Shown in pieces: positions 1 to 10,917 of a DNA stretch of 64,000 bases. Source of the DNA: Aedes albopictus (lineage: Eukaryota; Arthropoda; Insecta; Diptera; Culicidae); assembly GCF_035046485.1 (NCBI RefSeq), contig NC_085137.1:256640733-256704732 (forward strand). The letters are read 5' to 3'. Every line of letters begins with the position of its first letter. The first letter of the stretch is position 1. The notes below the pieces were generated by a model that searched no databases, was not told the DNA's origin, and saw only the letters and a program-made list of their open reading frames with translations. A program made the translations under genes and the position numbers.

Positions 1-310
1 GATACGTTTCGTTCCGTTGAGGTGAGAGAAATTGAGCCGATGATGAGAACCGTTGCGTAGCGTTCAGCATCTCAAAATTGGCATAGTGCATGTGTAAATT
101 TGGGGATGTCTGTGACATGACCACGCATAGCGTGAGGTAAAACGGATTTAAGGCAACCAGTCAGCTTCCTCCCCGATTTCGGGTAACATTGACCCTATCC
201 TCTGGATAGTCTCAGGCCGGGCAAACCTTTAACTGCTGGATGGTCTCCTCAAGGAGTGGCGCTTAAGCCATCCATTTTAAAAGGGAAGCTAGACGGGTTG
301 GCGGGTTATA
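1..310 (+). repeat. 5' LTR (3' part only) of Ty3/gypsy element
   Basis: Bases 1-310 recur at 9663-9972 with no difference that I can find by eye, so they are the 3' end of the upstream LTR; the rest lies left of the window. The copy ends in GGGTTATA at 310 and a primer-binding site follows two bases later. Identity over 310 bp implies a young insertion, because the two LTRs are copied from one template at integration. Confidence 0.93.
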
Positions 311-312
311 TT

Positions 313-325
313 TGGCGCCCAACAA
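313..325 (+). promoter_or_regulatory. Primer-binding site
   Basis: TGGCGCCCAAC lies two bases after the LTR end. It has the standard PBS form (TGG plus the complement of a tRNA 3' end) and resembles the lysine-tRNA type used by several insect gypsy elements with long LTRs. The tRNA identity is from memory. Confidence 0.7.
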
Positions 326-810
326 TACAAGGCATTTTTTTGATTTTGGTGTAACTGGAAAGTGAAAATTTAATTTTGTATTTTGTAGTTATATTTGTAT
401 GTAAAATTTGTCTAAGGGAACGTGACTTGTTTAATTTATTCATCTTCTAGGAATTTCTCAATCTTTGTACAATTATTTGTTTATTTTCTATTTTTTTCAT
501 TAGTGTATCGTTTATTTCAACAAACGTGATTAGTTTGATTAATTTACATTATACATAATTTAATATTTCTCATTTGCTTATTTATGTATATGTAGTTCAA
601 TTATTTCATATCGACATTTATACAAGTATTTTTCTTATTTATTTATTGCTTAAGTTTTTTCAATATTTAAACGCTATTGAAACTGTAATAGCCTCCCTGA
701 TTTGTTTTTCGTTAAAGCAACTCGTGTCTTCTTTTGTATATTGTGCGGTTAAACTTTGCTCATTTGTCTTCTGGTTGTAAGTTACAGTACGAATATACAA
801 ATCGATCAAT
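326..810 (+). other. Retrotransposon 5' leader, AT-rich
   Basis: AT-rich leader between primer-binding site and gag. A 68-codon ORF in it has no recognisable features and is not called. Confidence 0.7.
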
Positions 811-2739
811 ATGAATCGATCATTGCCGAGAGCAGAAGATCTCAATTTAGAGGAGATCGATTACGAGTTATCAATTCGTGATCAACCGGAAGACGTTTTC
901 AAACTAGATATACAAGGGAAACAAAGACATTTGAGACTTCTGTTCAAATCCGACCAAAAGGAAGGAAGGAACTATAGGTCAAATACCGACATACTAGACG
1001 AAGCGGAACATATCAGTGCGAGAATTGATAATCTAGAAACGGCTCTGTCCAGAAAGATAGAGCCAAAATATGAGTCGAGAGTAATACACTATTATTATCG
1101 GGTTAAGAGGTGCATCGCGGGTACTGAAGAAGGGAAAACACTGCGGAGAGAACTTAGTCGTAGGATTGAGAAAATTATGCAATACTACCAGTTCGGTCCT
1201 TCGTTATCACCGTTTAAAGAACGAATCAACAATATTCTCCAAGAGACAGAGGGGGCCGTAGGGGTAGCTGGTCAGATCAGTCCTAATATTTCTATAGGGA
1301 AGCCTGCGTCCGACAGTGTAGTGGATACCGGCCGAGGTAAAACTTCGGAATTAGGATTTCTGAGTCCGTTAGGGGCTGTACCAAAGCGAAGCCTTCGAGA
1401 CCATGGTCATCGTGAGCAGGTAGATAGGTCCATGGTAAAAGATACCATTGAGGTATCGCGCACGGAATGGGAGGAGATGAAGAGAGCTTTAGCCGAATTG
1501 ACGAGCTCCAGGAACAGTGACCAGGCAAGAGATAGGGTAAGCAGGATTCCGAACGTGGAGGACAGACTGAACCGTTCACAGAACAACCCAGGAGCTCACC
1601 AACGCTGGACCGATCAGCAGCCAAAAAGTTATGTAGACGAGGGGAACGATACCGATTCGGAGGAGGAACTTCCGGTCAGACAACACTGCAGACAGAGTTT
1701 GAGAGGGGACGGGAACCGTCTAAACCGCGACAACTACGAGGACTCACTGTATGAGTACGATAGTGGAAGCGGCGGACAGGCACGGTTTCGGCGAGATGCC
1801 AGAGGCGGTCGGCATAGACGGGATCGAGGCCACGGACGGGTTGAGAAGTGGAAACTTAGGTTCTCTGGAGATTCTCGAGGAATGTCGGTTGAGAACTTCC
1901 TCTACAAAGCGTCAAAACTGGCAGAGCGCGAGGAGGTGTCGGAGGATATTCTGCTTAGAGATATCCACATGTTGCTGGAGGGAGCTGCATCGGACTGGTT
2001 CTTCACCTACGTTGATGACCTGGTCACGTGGGAAGACTTCAAGAACGGTATCACCTACCGTTTCGGAAATCCCAACAAGGACCAGGGAATTCGCTCAAAG
2101 ATTCAGGAGCGGAAGCAGCAGCGAGGGGAGTCGTTTATAGCTTTCGTCTCGGAGATCGAGAAGTTGAACCGGATGTTGTCCAAGCCGTTGTCCCGTAGAC
2201 GGAAGTTCGAGGTCATTTGGGACAATATGCGGCAACATTATAGGTCAAAAATCTCGATCGTTCCCGTAAGGGACCTGCAACATCTGATCGATCTGAATTA
2301 CCGCATTGACGCCGCAGACCACCAACTGCACCAACCGATGGCAGAGCACTTCGTGCGCAGACCAGTCAACCAGATAGAAGCCGCCGAAGAAGACACCGAG
2401 GACGAAGAGCTTCAGGAAGCGACGATAAACCACGTTAGGGGACAACAGCAGAGAAGACCTCCGGCGACCCGATCGTTCAACGGACCGGCTCAGCGGGAGC
2501 AACAACCGAATCGGCAGGAGCAGAGCGCCGGTACAGGTCTACCGGGATTAATGTGTTGGAACTGCCAAGAAGCAGGTCATGGATGGCGACAGTGTCCAAG
2601 ACCGCGTAACATCTTCTGTTACGGGTGTGGAAACCTCGGAAGAACGATTAGGTCTTGTGAACGTTGTGCTAGACCAGCAGCCGTTCCGGAAACTGGACCA
2701 CAGGGAAACTTAGGAAGGGGTGCAAACCAGGGGAACTGA
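811..2739 (+). CDS. gag: Ty3/gypsy gag polyprotein
   Basis: This 642-aa ORF opens the retrotransposon and would encode the structural capsid/nucleocapsid protein of a virus-like particle. The N-terminus is acidic and helical (about residues 1-130) with an 'EEIDYELSIRDQ' stretch of the type I remember from long-LTR gypsy gags. The middle is Arg/Asp/Gly-rich and low in complexity (200-350), followed by a capsid-like block (about 350-520, with 'KWKLRFSGD' and 'FLYKASKLA'). At 582-595 is a canonical CX2CX4HX4C zinc knuckle (CWNCQEAGHGWRQC). A second knuckle begins near 602 but has Arg for His at 611, so its metal site is incomplete. There are no stops or frameshifts. The stop at 2737-2739 lies inside a predicted pseudoknot that would let some ribosomes shift to pol. 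Codon use is GC-richer than the flanking DNA. Confidence 0.93.
   Translation: MNRSLPRAEDLNLEEIDYELSIRDQPEDVFKLDIQGKQRHLRLLFKSDQKEGRNYRSNTDILDEAEHISARIDNLETALSRKIEPKYESRVIHYYYRVKRCIAGTEEGKTLRRELSRRIEKIMQYYQFGPSLSPFKERINNILQETEGAVGVAGQISPNISIGKPASDSVVDTGRGKTSELGFLSPLGAVPKRSLRDHGHREQVDRSMVKDTIEVSRTEWEEMKRALAELTSSRNSDQARDRVSRIPNVEDRLNRSQNNPGAHQRWTDQQPKSYVDEGNDTDSEEELPVRQHCRQSLRGDGNRLNRDNYEDSLYEYDSGSGGQARFRRDARGGRHRRDRGHGRVEKWKLRFSGDSRGMSVENFLYKASKLAEREEVSEDILLRDIHMLLEGAASDWFFTYVDDLVTWEDFKNGITYRFGNPNKDQGIRSKIQERKQQRGESFIAFVSEIEKLNRMLSKPLSRRRKFEVIWDNMRQHYRSKISIVPVRDLQHLIDLNYRIDAADHQLHQPMAEHFVRRPVNQIEAAEEDTEDEELQEATINHVRGQQQRRPPATRSFNGPAQREQQPNRQEQSAGTGLPGLMCWNCQEAGHGWRQCPRPRNIFCYGCGNLGRTIRSCERCARPAAVPETGPQGNLGRGANQGN
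2703..2709 (+). promoter_or_regulatory. Predicted -1 frameshift slippery heptamer
   Basis: G GGA AAC fits X XXY YYZ exactly in the gag frame (gag codons GGA 2704-2706 and AAC 2707-2709). The -1 frame is open from here into pol with no stop. The same heptamer is a documented -1 slip site in lentiviruses. The gag stop is 28 bases downstream. Confidence 0.82.
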
Positions 2740-5700
2740 GCATCCCTGTATCAAAGGTGGTTCCCCAGCAACCATTTGATCCTTTCTTGCAGGTGTACCA
2801 CATTAGGATTAGGGTAAGCAAATGTCCACACATTAGGGTGAAGATTTTCGACTTTGAGACAGAGGCATTATTAGACTCGGGGGCAGGAATTAGTATTCTG
2901 AATTCGGTGGAATTGGTGGAGAGATTTGGATTGAAGTTGCAACCAGCAGCTATTCGAGTGGCCACTGCGGATGGTTCTAATTACGCGTGTCGGGGCTTCG
3001 TGAATATGCCATTCACTTACAAAGAAGTCACGAAGGTAATTCCGACTATCGTAGTGCCAGAAATTTCGCGGGAGATAATTTTAGGCGCGGACTTCTGGGA
3101 CGCGTTTGGAATTAGGCCGATGATCGATTTAGGGAAAGGCCCAGAGACCTTGGAAACTGTTCCTAGTCGGCCGAGTGAAGCCGCCATCTGTTTCACCGTA
3201 GAGCCTACAGGCGAGTTACCGGAAGCGACACAGGAAGAAGAAGATGACACGTTGGATATTCCAGTGTATGAAGGGTCAACGGAAGCGGTTCCGGATCCCG
3301 AGACCATTGAGACGGAGCACAACTTGACAGCGGATGAGAGACGTCGTTTGATGGACGTGATCAAGGGGTTCGAGCTAACAGCAGCAGGGAAGTTAGGCAG
3401 AACGAGCTTGATAGAGCACGAGATCGTCCTGAAGGAAGGTGCGAAACCACGGAATCCGGTGATGTACAAGTGTTCTCCGTACATGCAAGAGGCGATAAAG
3501 AAGGAAGTAGAGAGGTTCAAGGCTCTGGACGCAATCGAGGAATGCTACAGTGAGTGGACCAACCCACTGGTACCGGTACCGAAGAAGAATGGCAAGGTTC
3601 GCGTCTGTCTGGACTCCAGGAAGATCAACAAGTTGACGGTGAAGGACTCTTACCCTATGAGAAATATGCAAGACATTTTTCGGCGTTTAGGGAAGGCTAA
3701 GTACTTCTCCGTCATAGACTTGAAGGATGCATACTTCCAGATTCCGCTTAAGGAAGAGAGTCGGAACTATACGGCATTCAGGACTTCAGAAGGGATTTTC
3801 CGCTTCAAAGTCCTACCATTCGGTGTGATCAACGCGCCATTCACTATGTCGCGATTAATGGACAGGGCTCTGGGGTTTGACCTCGAACCGCAGGTATTTG
3901 TGTACCTCGATGACATAGTCATTGCTACCGAGACGCTGGAGGAACATCTACGACTGCTGGAGATTGTAGGAGAACGCCTGAAACGGGCAGGCCTGACAAT
4001 ATCTCTGGAGAAGTCACGCTTTTGCCGGAAACAAGTGATGTACTTGGGCTACCTGTTGAACGAGCACGGAATAGCGATTGATAGCAGTCGAATCCAACCC
4101 ATTCTGGACTACGCGAGGCCGAGAACCCAAGAGGACGTACGTCGGTTGATGGGCCTGGCAGGGTTTTACCAGCGCTTCATCAAAGACTACAGTAGGGTAA
4201 CGGCACCGATAACGGACTTGCTCACGAAGGAGAACAAGAAGTTCAACTGGACCAAAGAGGCCGAAGAAGCGTTCCGTGACCTCAAGTCGGTTTTGACGTC
4301 GGCGCCTATCCTGGGGAACCCAGACTTCGGCAAGGTCTTCACGATAGAGTCGGATGCATCAGATAGAGCAGTAGGAGCGGCATTGGTGCAGGAGCATGAA
4401 GGGGTTACCAAGGTGATCAGTTACTTCAGTAAGAAGCTTAACAGGACTCAAAGGCGGTACTCAGCAGTCGAGAAAGAATGTCTAGGTGTTCTATCGGCGA
4501 TACAACACTTCAGACACTACATCGAAGGCACTAAGTTCCGTGTGGTAACCGATGCGAGAAGTCTCCTCTGGCTATTCAACATCGGCACCGAGTCGGGAAA
4601 TGCGAAGCTGATGCGGTGGGCGTTGAGGATCCAGGCCTACGACTTCGATCTCGAGTATAGGAAAGGAAAGAGTAACATCACCGCCGATTGTCTATCTCGG
4701 TCGATCGAAGTAGATGTACTTTCAGTGACCGGAGCCGACCCGGAATACGACGATTTGGTAGACGACATCCGAAAGGATCCACAGAAGTTTCAGGACTACC
4801 GAGTGGTAGATGGGAGGATTTTTCGGTATGTGAAGGCGACTAGTCGAGTGAGCGACCCTCGTTTTGCGTGGAAGCAGTACCCTCCGGCTGCCGAAAGGGA
4901 CCAGATTGTGAAGAGACTCCACGAGAAGGCACACTTCGGCTACGAGAAAACGTTAGACGCAGTCAAGCAGAGATACCACTGGCCAAGAATGAACAGCGAT
5001 GTTCGGAAGCACTGTCGAGAATGCCTGAAGTGCCAAACCAGTAAGGCAGGGAATACGAATGTGACTCCGCCAATGGGGTCGCAGAAGCCAGTGGAATACC
5101 CGTGGCAGTTCGTAACGTTAGACTACGTTGGACCGTTACCGCCGTCCGGTAAGAATAGACACACGTGCCTCCTCGTAGCGACGGACGTGTTCAGCAAATT
5201 TGTACTGGTGCAGACCTTCCGTGAAGCCAAAGCAAGTTCGTTGGTCGAGTTCGTGGAAAACATGATTTTTCGGTTGTTCGGAGTTCCTGAGGTTGTTCTG
5301 ACGGATAATGGGTCGCAGTTTGTCTCCAAACAGTTCAGAGAGCTGCTGGAAGCATACCATGTGTCGCACTGGTTAACGCCGGCGTACCACCCTCAGGTGA
5401 ACAACACCGAGCGTGTAAATCGCGTGATCACGACGGCAATTCGTGCTACGCTGAAAAAAGAACACAAGCACTGGGCGGACGACATTCAGGAAATCGCAAA
5501 CGCTATCCGCAACGCTGTTCACGATTCTACGAAGTACAGTCCATACTTCATCGTATTTGGACGGAACATGGTTTCGGATGGGAGGGAGTACGGTCGGATC
5601 AGGGACAACTACGAATCCGTCAGTGAAGATGGGGACACGACAGTCGAAAGACGGAAGAAACTGTTCGATGACATCAAGGCCAACCTGACGACAGCCTACC

Positions 5701-5966
5701 AAAGGCACGCTAAAACCTACAACCTACGGTCCAATGCAAGCTGTCCTACTTACACGATAGGAGAAAGGGTGTTGAAGCAGACCTTTGACTTGTCTGACAA
5801 GGGGAAAGGTTTCTGCAAGAAGCTTGCACCCAAATACGAACCAGCGGTAGTGCGGAAAAGGTTGGGAACTAACACCTACGAGTTGGAAGATTTGACGGGG
5901 AAGCGACTAGGGGTCTATTTCGCGACTAATTTGAAGAAGATGCTTCCTCATCTGTGCCAATCGTAG
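2710..5966 (+). CDS. pol: Ty3/gypsy pol (PR-RT-RNaseH-IN)
   Basis: Pol lies in the -1 frame relative to gag and is open from the slip site. The first in-frame start-like codon is a GTG at 2757, which argues for expression as Gag-Pol rather than by initiation. Residues are counted from 2757. Aspartic protease: DSGA near 40. Reverse transcriptase: PKKNGKVRVCLDSRKIN near 277, DLKDAYFQIPL near 322, catalytic YLDD near 383. RNase H: ESDASDRAVGAAL near 528. Integrase: HHCC zinc site about 721-760 (ending CRECLKCQ), then the acidic triad in LDYVGPL (~788), LTDNGSQF (~849) and NNTERVNR (~885). There is no chromodomain. All catalytic motifs are intact and no stop interrupts the 1069 codons. The product would make and integrate the cDNA. 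No env ORF follows. Confidence 0.95.
2717..2766 (+). promoter_or_regulatory. Predicted H-type pseudoknot stimulating gag-pol frameshift
   Basis: Stem 1 pairs GGGGUGC 2717-2723 with GCAUCCC 2740-2746 (7 bp, one G.U). Stem 2 pairs GGGGAAC 2730-2736, in the loop of stem 1, with GUUCCCC 2760-2766 (7 perfect bp). Loop 1 is 6 nt, the inter-stem linker is UGA (the gag stop), and the last loop is 13 nt. The spacer from the slip site is 7 nt, the usual distance. Pairing was worked out by hand, with no energy calculation. Confidence 0.75.
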
Positions 5967-7934
5967 GCTAATTGTTGTAAAGCTATGTAACTCTCTAGAG
6001 TGACCATACATCTAAAGATGAAGAAACACCTTCGGGTTCAAACATACGGACAATGCTCGACGGACTCGCTTTGGAACGTTTTCGAACTGACCAAAGCTGA
6101 GGGTACCGACATTGGGCCTAAGACATTCCAAACCAAAAAGTTCGCTAAGCTATGAATCGAAAGTGACCACAACGAACAGCGCGATAAAAACACCATGAAG
6201 GGCAAAGCAACCAAGTCGTTGAAATTCCAATTGAGACGCAAAGCCGAGTAGGTGGACGATTCCAATTGGAATTCATTCGCCTAGCGGTTTGTAAATAGGT
6301 AAATATTAGTCGATTAGTTAATCCTAGATTCCTAGCCCTTATTCTATAGTTAGTGCTTAGATTAGATTAGTATATTAGCTTAAAACTCACGATTATTCAA
6401 TTTTCCATGTAAATTTTGGTTTGCGTTTCTCATTCGTTCGTTTGTTAGATTGCGTCTCTGATTTTCGTCCAATAGTTGTTGATTATTTACCTAAAAATAG
6501 TAATATTTATTTATTTTTTGTACAGATAGTAGTAAATATCATTAAGCATAGAGCAATATTTACCTTTTTTAGTTCGTTGTAGTCAATTTCGTTCGTTGTA
6601 GCCCAGATAACTAGTCGTTTCTCATATCGTTTCGTTTTCCCACGTACATATCCATTATTCCAATAAGATTTTCGTTGTTTACTTGTCCGTGATCCGTCCT
6701 ATCATCGTGTCCAGTTTTTTTTTTCCTCGTCCTTTATGGGCCAGTTTATCCTTGTCAGTATCCTTTTTCACATATACATCCTCCCATTCACTCGTATCGA
6801 TGTTAGTTCTCATCCTTTTCTAGCTCAATCAGTTCCTCCGTCCGTCGTCCTTCGGTATCGCTAACGTACCTGGGGAAGAAACAAAACAAACAAACCAACT
6901 TACACCCGATAAAATTGGAACAATATTATGTTCTACTCTCCTCAGACTCACAAGAACGTCCCGATGGACGTTCACCCACGCGCTCCGTATCGTTTTCGCA
7001 CTTATTTTCACGATTTTTCACAGCTTTGCACGGTATCGACGTACTTCGCGTGCGCGATCCACTTTCCGTTTTGTTTTGGTTTTTCTTGACAGTTCTCTTG
7101 TTGTTGACATGGCATGTATGATAGACCGGTCAAATGTTTGAGTGTGTATTTTGTCGGAGTTCAACCGGAGTTGGATTTTGCGAGCAATGTTGTATGCAAG
7201 TGATGAATGATTGGATGGTATTTTTGAGTGTATGTGTTATTCTTGAAGAGCTTTCGCAGTCGGCACTGCCTGGCGTTTGAAAACTCTTTTAAGAAGATTT
7301 TACGTTTCACGTTTCAGTGAGCGCAAATCGCGGATGCATTTTCCGTGGCAGCGAACTGCAAGGTGCAACAGTTATGTAAGATAGGGAAGTTGGCGTCTCG
7401 CGTTTCTCGCTACGTGCTGGGGTAGAGACGACCAATGGACTTATCGGTTTTCGTCCACATAGGTGGAGTTTTTCGTGAATGTTGTCTTCGATTATCGGCT
7501 ATGTCCTGGTGTATGAAGACAATGATTCGTCAGTTTCGTTATTAGTGTGCGCTTGCTCAGAGTATTGTCGACAACTCTCGAGTTTAAGCCGTTTATCTGT
7601 TTGTGTTTTCGAATTTTTTGTGAATGAATGAGGTCATCAACAAGCTTCCGGTCAATTGAATGGTTTATTTCTCAATGTAAAATCTTTGTTTTTCCGTTAT
7701 CTAGTAATTCTGGCCTACCCGTATTTATAAGTTCTTCAATTAGCATTCGTTTTAGTAATATTATGTGTAGATTTTCGCTGGAGACCGGAGACTCACGTCG
7801 CTGATGGTCAGTGGCAGACAGGTTCTGTGATGGATCCTTATCTGTAAATAGAGATGGAGTTGACCTTGGTCGACGATGATCATATATGACCCCGAAAATC
7901 GATAGTAGTGTTCACTGAGACGACTTGTTTGGCC

Positions 7935-7992
7935 TACGAAAATTTGATTGGCTATTGTCATCTCCATTAGCAATGCCAATCAAATTTTCGTA
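7935..7992 (+). repeat. Perfect inverted repeat just upstream of polypurine tract
   Basis: Arms 7935-7951 and 7976-7992 are perfect 17-bp complements (TACGAAAATTTGATTGG and its complement). With one bulge, a further five pairs continue toward a loop of about 12 nt. The hairpin ends seven bases before the PPT. Confidence 0.85.
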
Positions 7993-7999
7993 ATTTTAG

Positions 8000-8009
8000 T
8001 GGGGAATGA
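8000..8009 (+). promoter_or_regulatory. Polypurine tract (plus-strand primer)
   Basis: TGGGGAATGA lies directly before the inferred LTR start TGTAAC. It is short and not pure purine. It is placed here because TGTAAC is an imperfect inverted match to the LTR end GTTATA. Confidence 0.5.
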
Positions 8010-9972
8010 TGTAACAAGTACGCTTTTGCATTCATAATGTTTCACTGTATAAATGTTATTATATATGTTTTTATATTTTCGTCATTAAAATGCATGTAAA
8101 TTCGTTTTCTAAATTTATTCATATATCTAATCACCGCTACACAAGATCAATCATTTCTGCTTCTAAGAGTTGCATCTGACATACAGTCTATTTCTGAGTT
8201 CCCAACTACCAGTTACACGCGCTAAACTTCTGAGACCCAAGCCAACCGCGCGTCATGATGCTAAACGAAATTATCCATTTAGCGGGCAACAACCTGCGAA
8301 GGCTTCCTTTGAAGATGCATTGACCTTTGCATTTCGGCTCTGAGCAATCCGTCCAAACTACGGAGAGAAACTTGACTGGGGGGGTTTGAATAGACTGACA
8401 GAAAGAGATGTCGCGATGTCACCTAAATTACGTGTGCACAATTGCGAGCAGTTAATGATCGGGAATCTACCTTCGGGCAGATTCGCGACCTTCAGAGATG
8501 ATGACCCTGAAATCGCGACTATCTGAGGCTTCCTTCAATTTCAATCAGCCACTTCGATTCGATCCGTGGAAGAGGCAAAAGTGGTCGGAAATTTTGTGCC
8601 GCGTCGTGGTGTAATTTGGAAGGTAGTGACGATATGGTGGCCCTAGTTAGATAGTAATTAATTACCTTTCCCTTTAGATATAATTCGACATAGCGAAATT
8701 GTAGTCGATTAAGTGGCGGCAAAGTGCGTGAATTGAGTGCGTTTAAGGTTCGTGGCAGCCGGGCATTTGCCGTTACACCACCATCCCACCAGAGACCGCT
8801 TTTGACCCCATCGATCGGCATCGAAGGTCCCGGGGCACACGTGGCCGGTAGAGGGCCGCGTCTCGTCAAATATCGCGCCCTGGTCAGGCAAGCCCAATCA
8901 GTTTTATTCCCGCTCCGTACGACGGGGAAAACCGCCAACAACCAACGACAACGAATACGTTTTGTTGCGCCGTACGTACGCATGTGCCGCGTACTCGCGT
9001 AAGCCCACGCGCCGAGGGTGAGAGAGAGAAAATCCGTAAGTGACGCTTACAACCGTGAGCGAAGTGGGGCGGAGTAAGCCAAGAAGCTCCGCGTGCCCGC
9101 CGCCATCTCCTCACATCCCATCGAAGACCACGTAAACCCTAGGTAGTGAGTACTTGCATGCATTTCTCTGTTTTGTGATTGTCCATGCGCATGAGACGTT
9201 CTCATCACAACCAACCAGTGTATCCATGAATGGTCCCGGTACCTCCAATCTCATGTACCGATAGACACCGATCGAGTATGACACACGCACGCACGCTGGT
9301 CAACAGTGGTAAAGGTCGCACACACTAGATAGGACAGTTTGACGAGATAGGGAAAGGGAAGAGAAGATAAGACCTAGGCTAGCTACGAGAACGAATGTAG
9401 GGAATAAACAGATCGAAATAAATCTCTCTTGATGTTTGCGTGAAAGCTTCATGTGTTAAACTTAATGACCGAATAGGAAGACATTTGTACCGTTTGCTAT
9501 ACTGCTGTTCGTCGTGAAGTTGTTTGGTAGCGCACCAGATTAGATTCGCAATTACTGTTTAAAGGGGTTCTCATATCGTTTCGGGTACGTTTCAGGTTGT
9601 CGTTCTTTGTTGATTTTGTGGAGTAGTCAGCTCCGATTCTGGCTAAGATTACTTTCCAATTGGATACGTTTCGTTCCGTTGAGGTGAGAGAAATTGAGCC
9701 GATGATGAGAACCGTTGCGTAGCGTTCAGCATCTCAAAATTGGCATAGTGCATGTGTAAATTTGGGGATGTCTGTGACATGACCACGCATAGCGTGAGGT
9801 AAAACGGATTTAAGGCAACCAGTCAGCTTCCTCCCCGATTTCGGGTAACATTGACCCTATCCTCTGGATAGTCTCAGGCCGGGCAAACCTTTAACTGCTG
9901 GATGGTCTCCTCAAGGAGTGGCGCTTAAGCCATCCATTTTAAAAGGGAAGCTAGACGGGTTGGCGGGTTATA
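8010..9972 (+). repeat. 3' LTR of Ty3/gypsy element (~1.96 kb)
   Basis: The right end (9972) is fixed by identity with 1-310. The left end (8010, TGTAAC) is inferred from the adjacent purine tract and the inverted match to GTTATA, because the matching part of the 5' LTR is outside the window. LTRs near 2 kb are known in long-LTR gypsy elements such as Ulysses. A 154-codon antisense ORF (8519-8983) is unrecognised and not called. The right flank is Jockey coding sequence, so the element split an older transposon. Confidence 0.8.
9403..9422 (+). terminator. LTR polyadenylation signals
   Basis: Two AATAAA hexamers (9403-9408 and 9417-9422) lie in the 3' LTR about 550 bp before its end, consistent with the R/U5 boundary just downstream. 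If correct, U5 is about 0.5 kb and U3 more than 1 kb. Confidence 0.5.
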
Positions 9973-10667
9973 ATTGTTTTGCTCTCCAGGAATTGCTTAA
10001 ACGTTTTGAGCAGTGGTGTGCGGGAAACTGCCTTACACTTAGCATCGAGAAGTGCCAAGTCATAACGTTTAGCCGAAAACTCAAACCTATCATTTTCGAT
10101 TACAAACTCTCCGGAAGAAGCCTCGAAAGAGTTCATCGCATCAAGGACTTGGGAGTTACGCTTGACGACCGACTTACGTTCCGGTTTCATCGTGATGAGG
10201 TCATATCCAAAGCTAACCGACAGCTTGGTTTTATAATGAAAATTGCCAAAGGATTTCAGGATCCGCACTGCCTGCGATCACTTTATTGTGCGTTAGTGCG
10301 ATCGATTTTGGAGTTCGCTGTCGTTGTTTGGTGCCCGTACCAATCAACATGGATCAACCGGCTCGAGTCCATTCAAAGGAAGTTCGTGCGATACGCTTTG
10401 CAAGCAATGTTTGTAAACAAAATCCTCAACGGAATCGTCGACTCTCCATCGCTGCTTGAAATGTTCGGTTTATATGCTCCTGAACGTCATTTACGAAGAC
10501 GAAACATGCTTTACTTGGATTCCCGGAATAGTCTCTATGGGCAGCACGATCCTGTTCGATTTATGTCGGCTACCTTCAATGAAGTGTCTCATTTACACGA
10601 CTTCGATGTGCCAGTGTCTACTCTTCAGCGACAATTTTCAGCTCATTTTAGCAATGCAAGGATTTGA
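9973..10667 (+). pseudogene. Jockey-like non-LTR retrotransposon RT C-terminus
   Basis: The reading frame is open from the LTR junction to a stop at 10667 and encodes the end of a reverse transcriptase. It has the thumb-like LSIEKCQVITFSRK, KDLGVTLDDRLTF and an 'ALVRSILEFAVVVWCPY' block typical of Jockey-type elements. The upstream RT and endonuclease are absent because the gypsy element inserted here; they should lie left of base 1. The first apparent ATG (9918) is in the LTR and belongs to the other element. The clade is from memory. Confidence 0.82.
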
Positions 10668-10917
10668 ATTCATCGGAAAAGCCCTCATATTTTAGTATAA
10701 CGACATCACTGTTAGTTAAGTTTTAGTTAGTATAGCTTTTATTGTGTGACTAGATTGTGTATGTTCCCGTTTTGCATTGTTTGTTTTCATTGTTTTTATT
10801 TTTTAAGATACAGGGTTTTTATGCCCCTTTGTTTTCAATGTGGCTTTTCCCTGTCCAACTTCATTGAGACATCAGGTCAGATGAAGGGATTCATATAAAT
10901 AAATAAATAAATAAATA
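10668..10917 (+). mobile_element. 3' UTR and (AAAT)n tail of the Jockey-like element
   Basis: The stop codon is followed by about 230 bp of AT-rich UTR and a tandem AAAT run (about 10896-10917), a usual 3' end for this type of element. It fixes the + orientation. Confidence 0.75.

Larger units (their letters stand above)
5967..8009 (+). other. Long non-coding region between pol and 3' LTR
   Basis: About 2 kb without a credible ORF. This is where an env gene would sit in an errantivirus, but I see no signal peptide, membrane segment or long frame. It is AT-rich, especially 6290-6700, and ends in a hairpin and polypurine tract. Confidence 0.6.

Noticed and set aside
8519..8983. 154-codon - strand ORF in the 3' LTR
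   Set aside because: No recognisable motif, antisense within the LTR; likely chance in GC-richer DNA.
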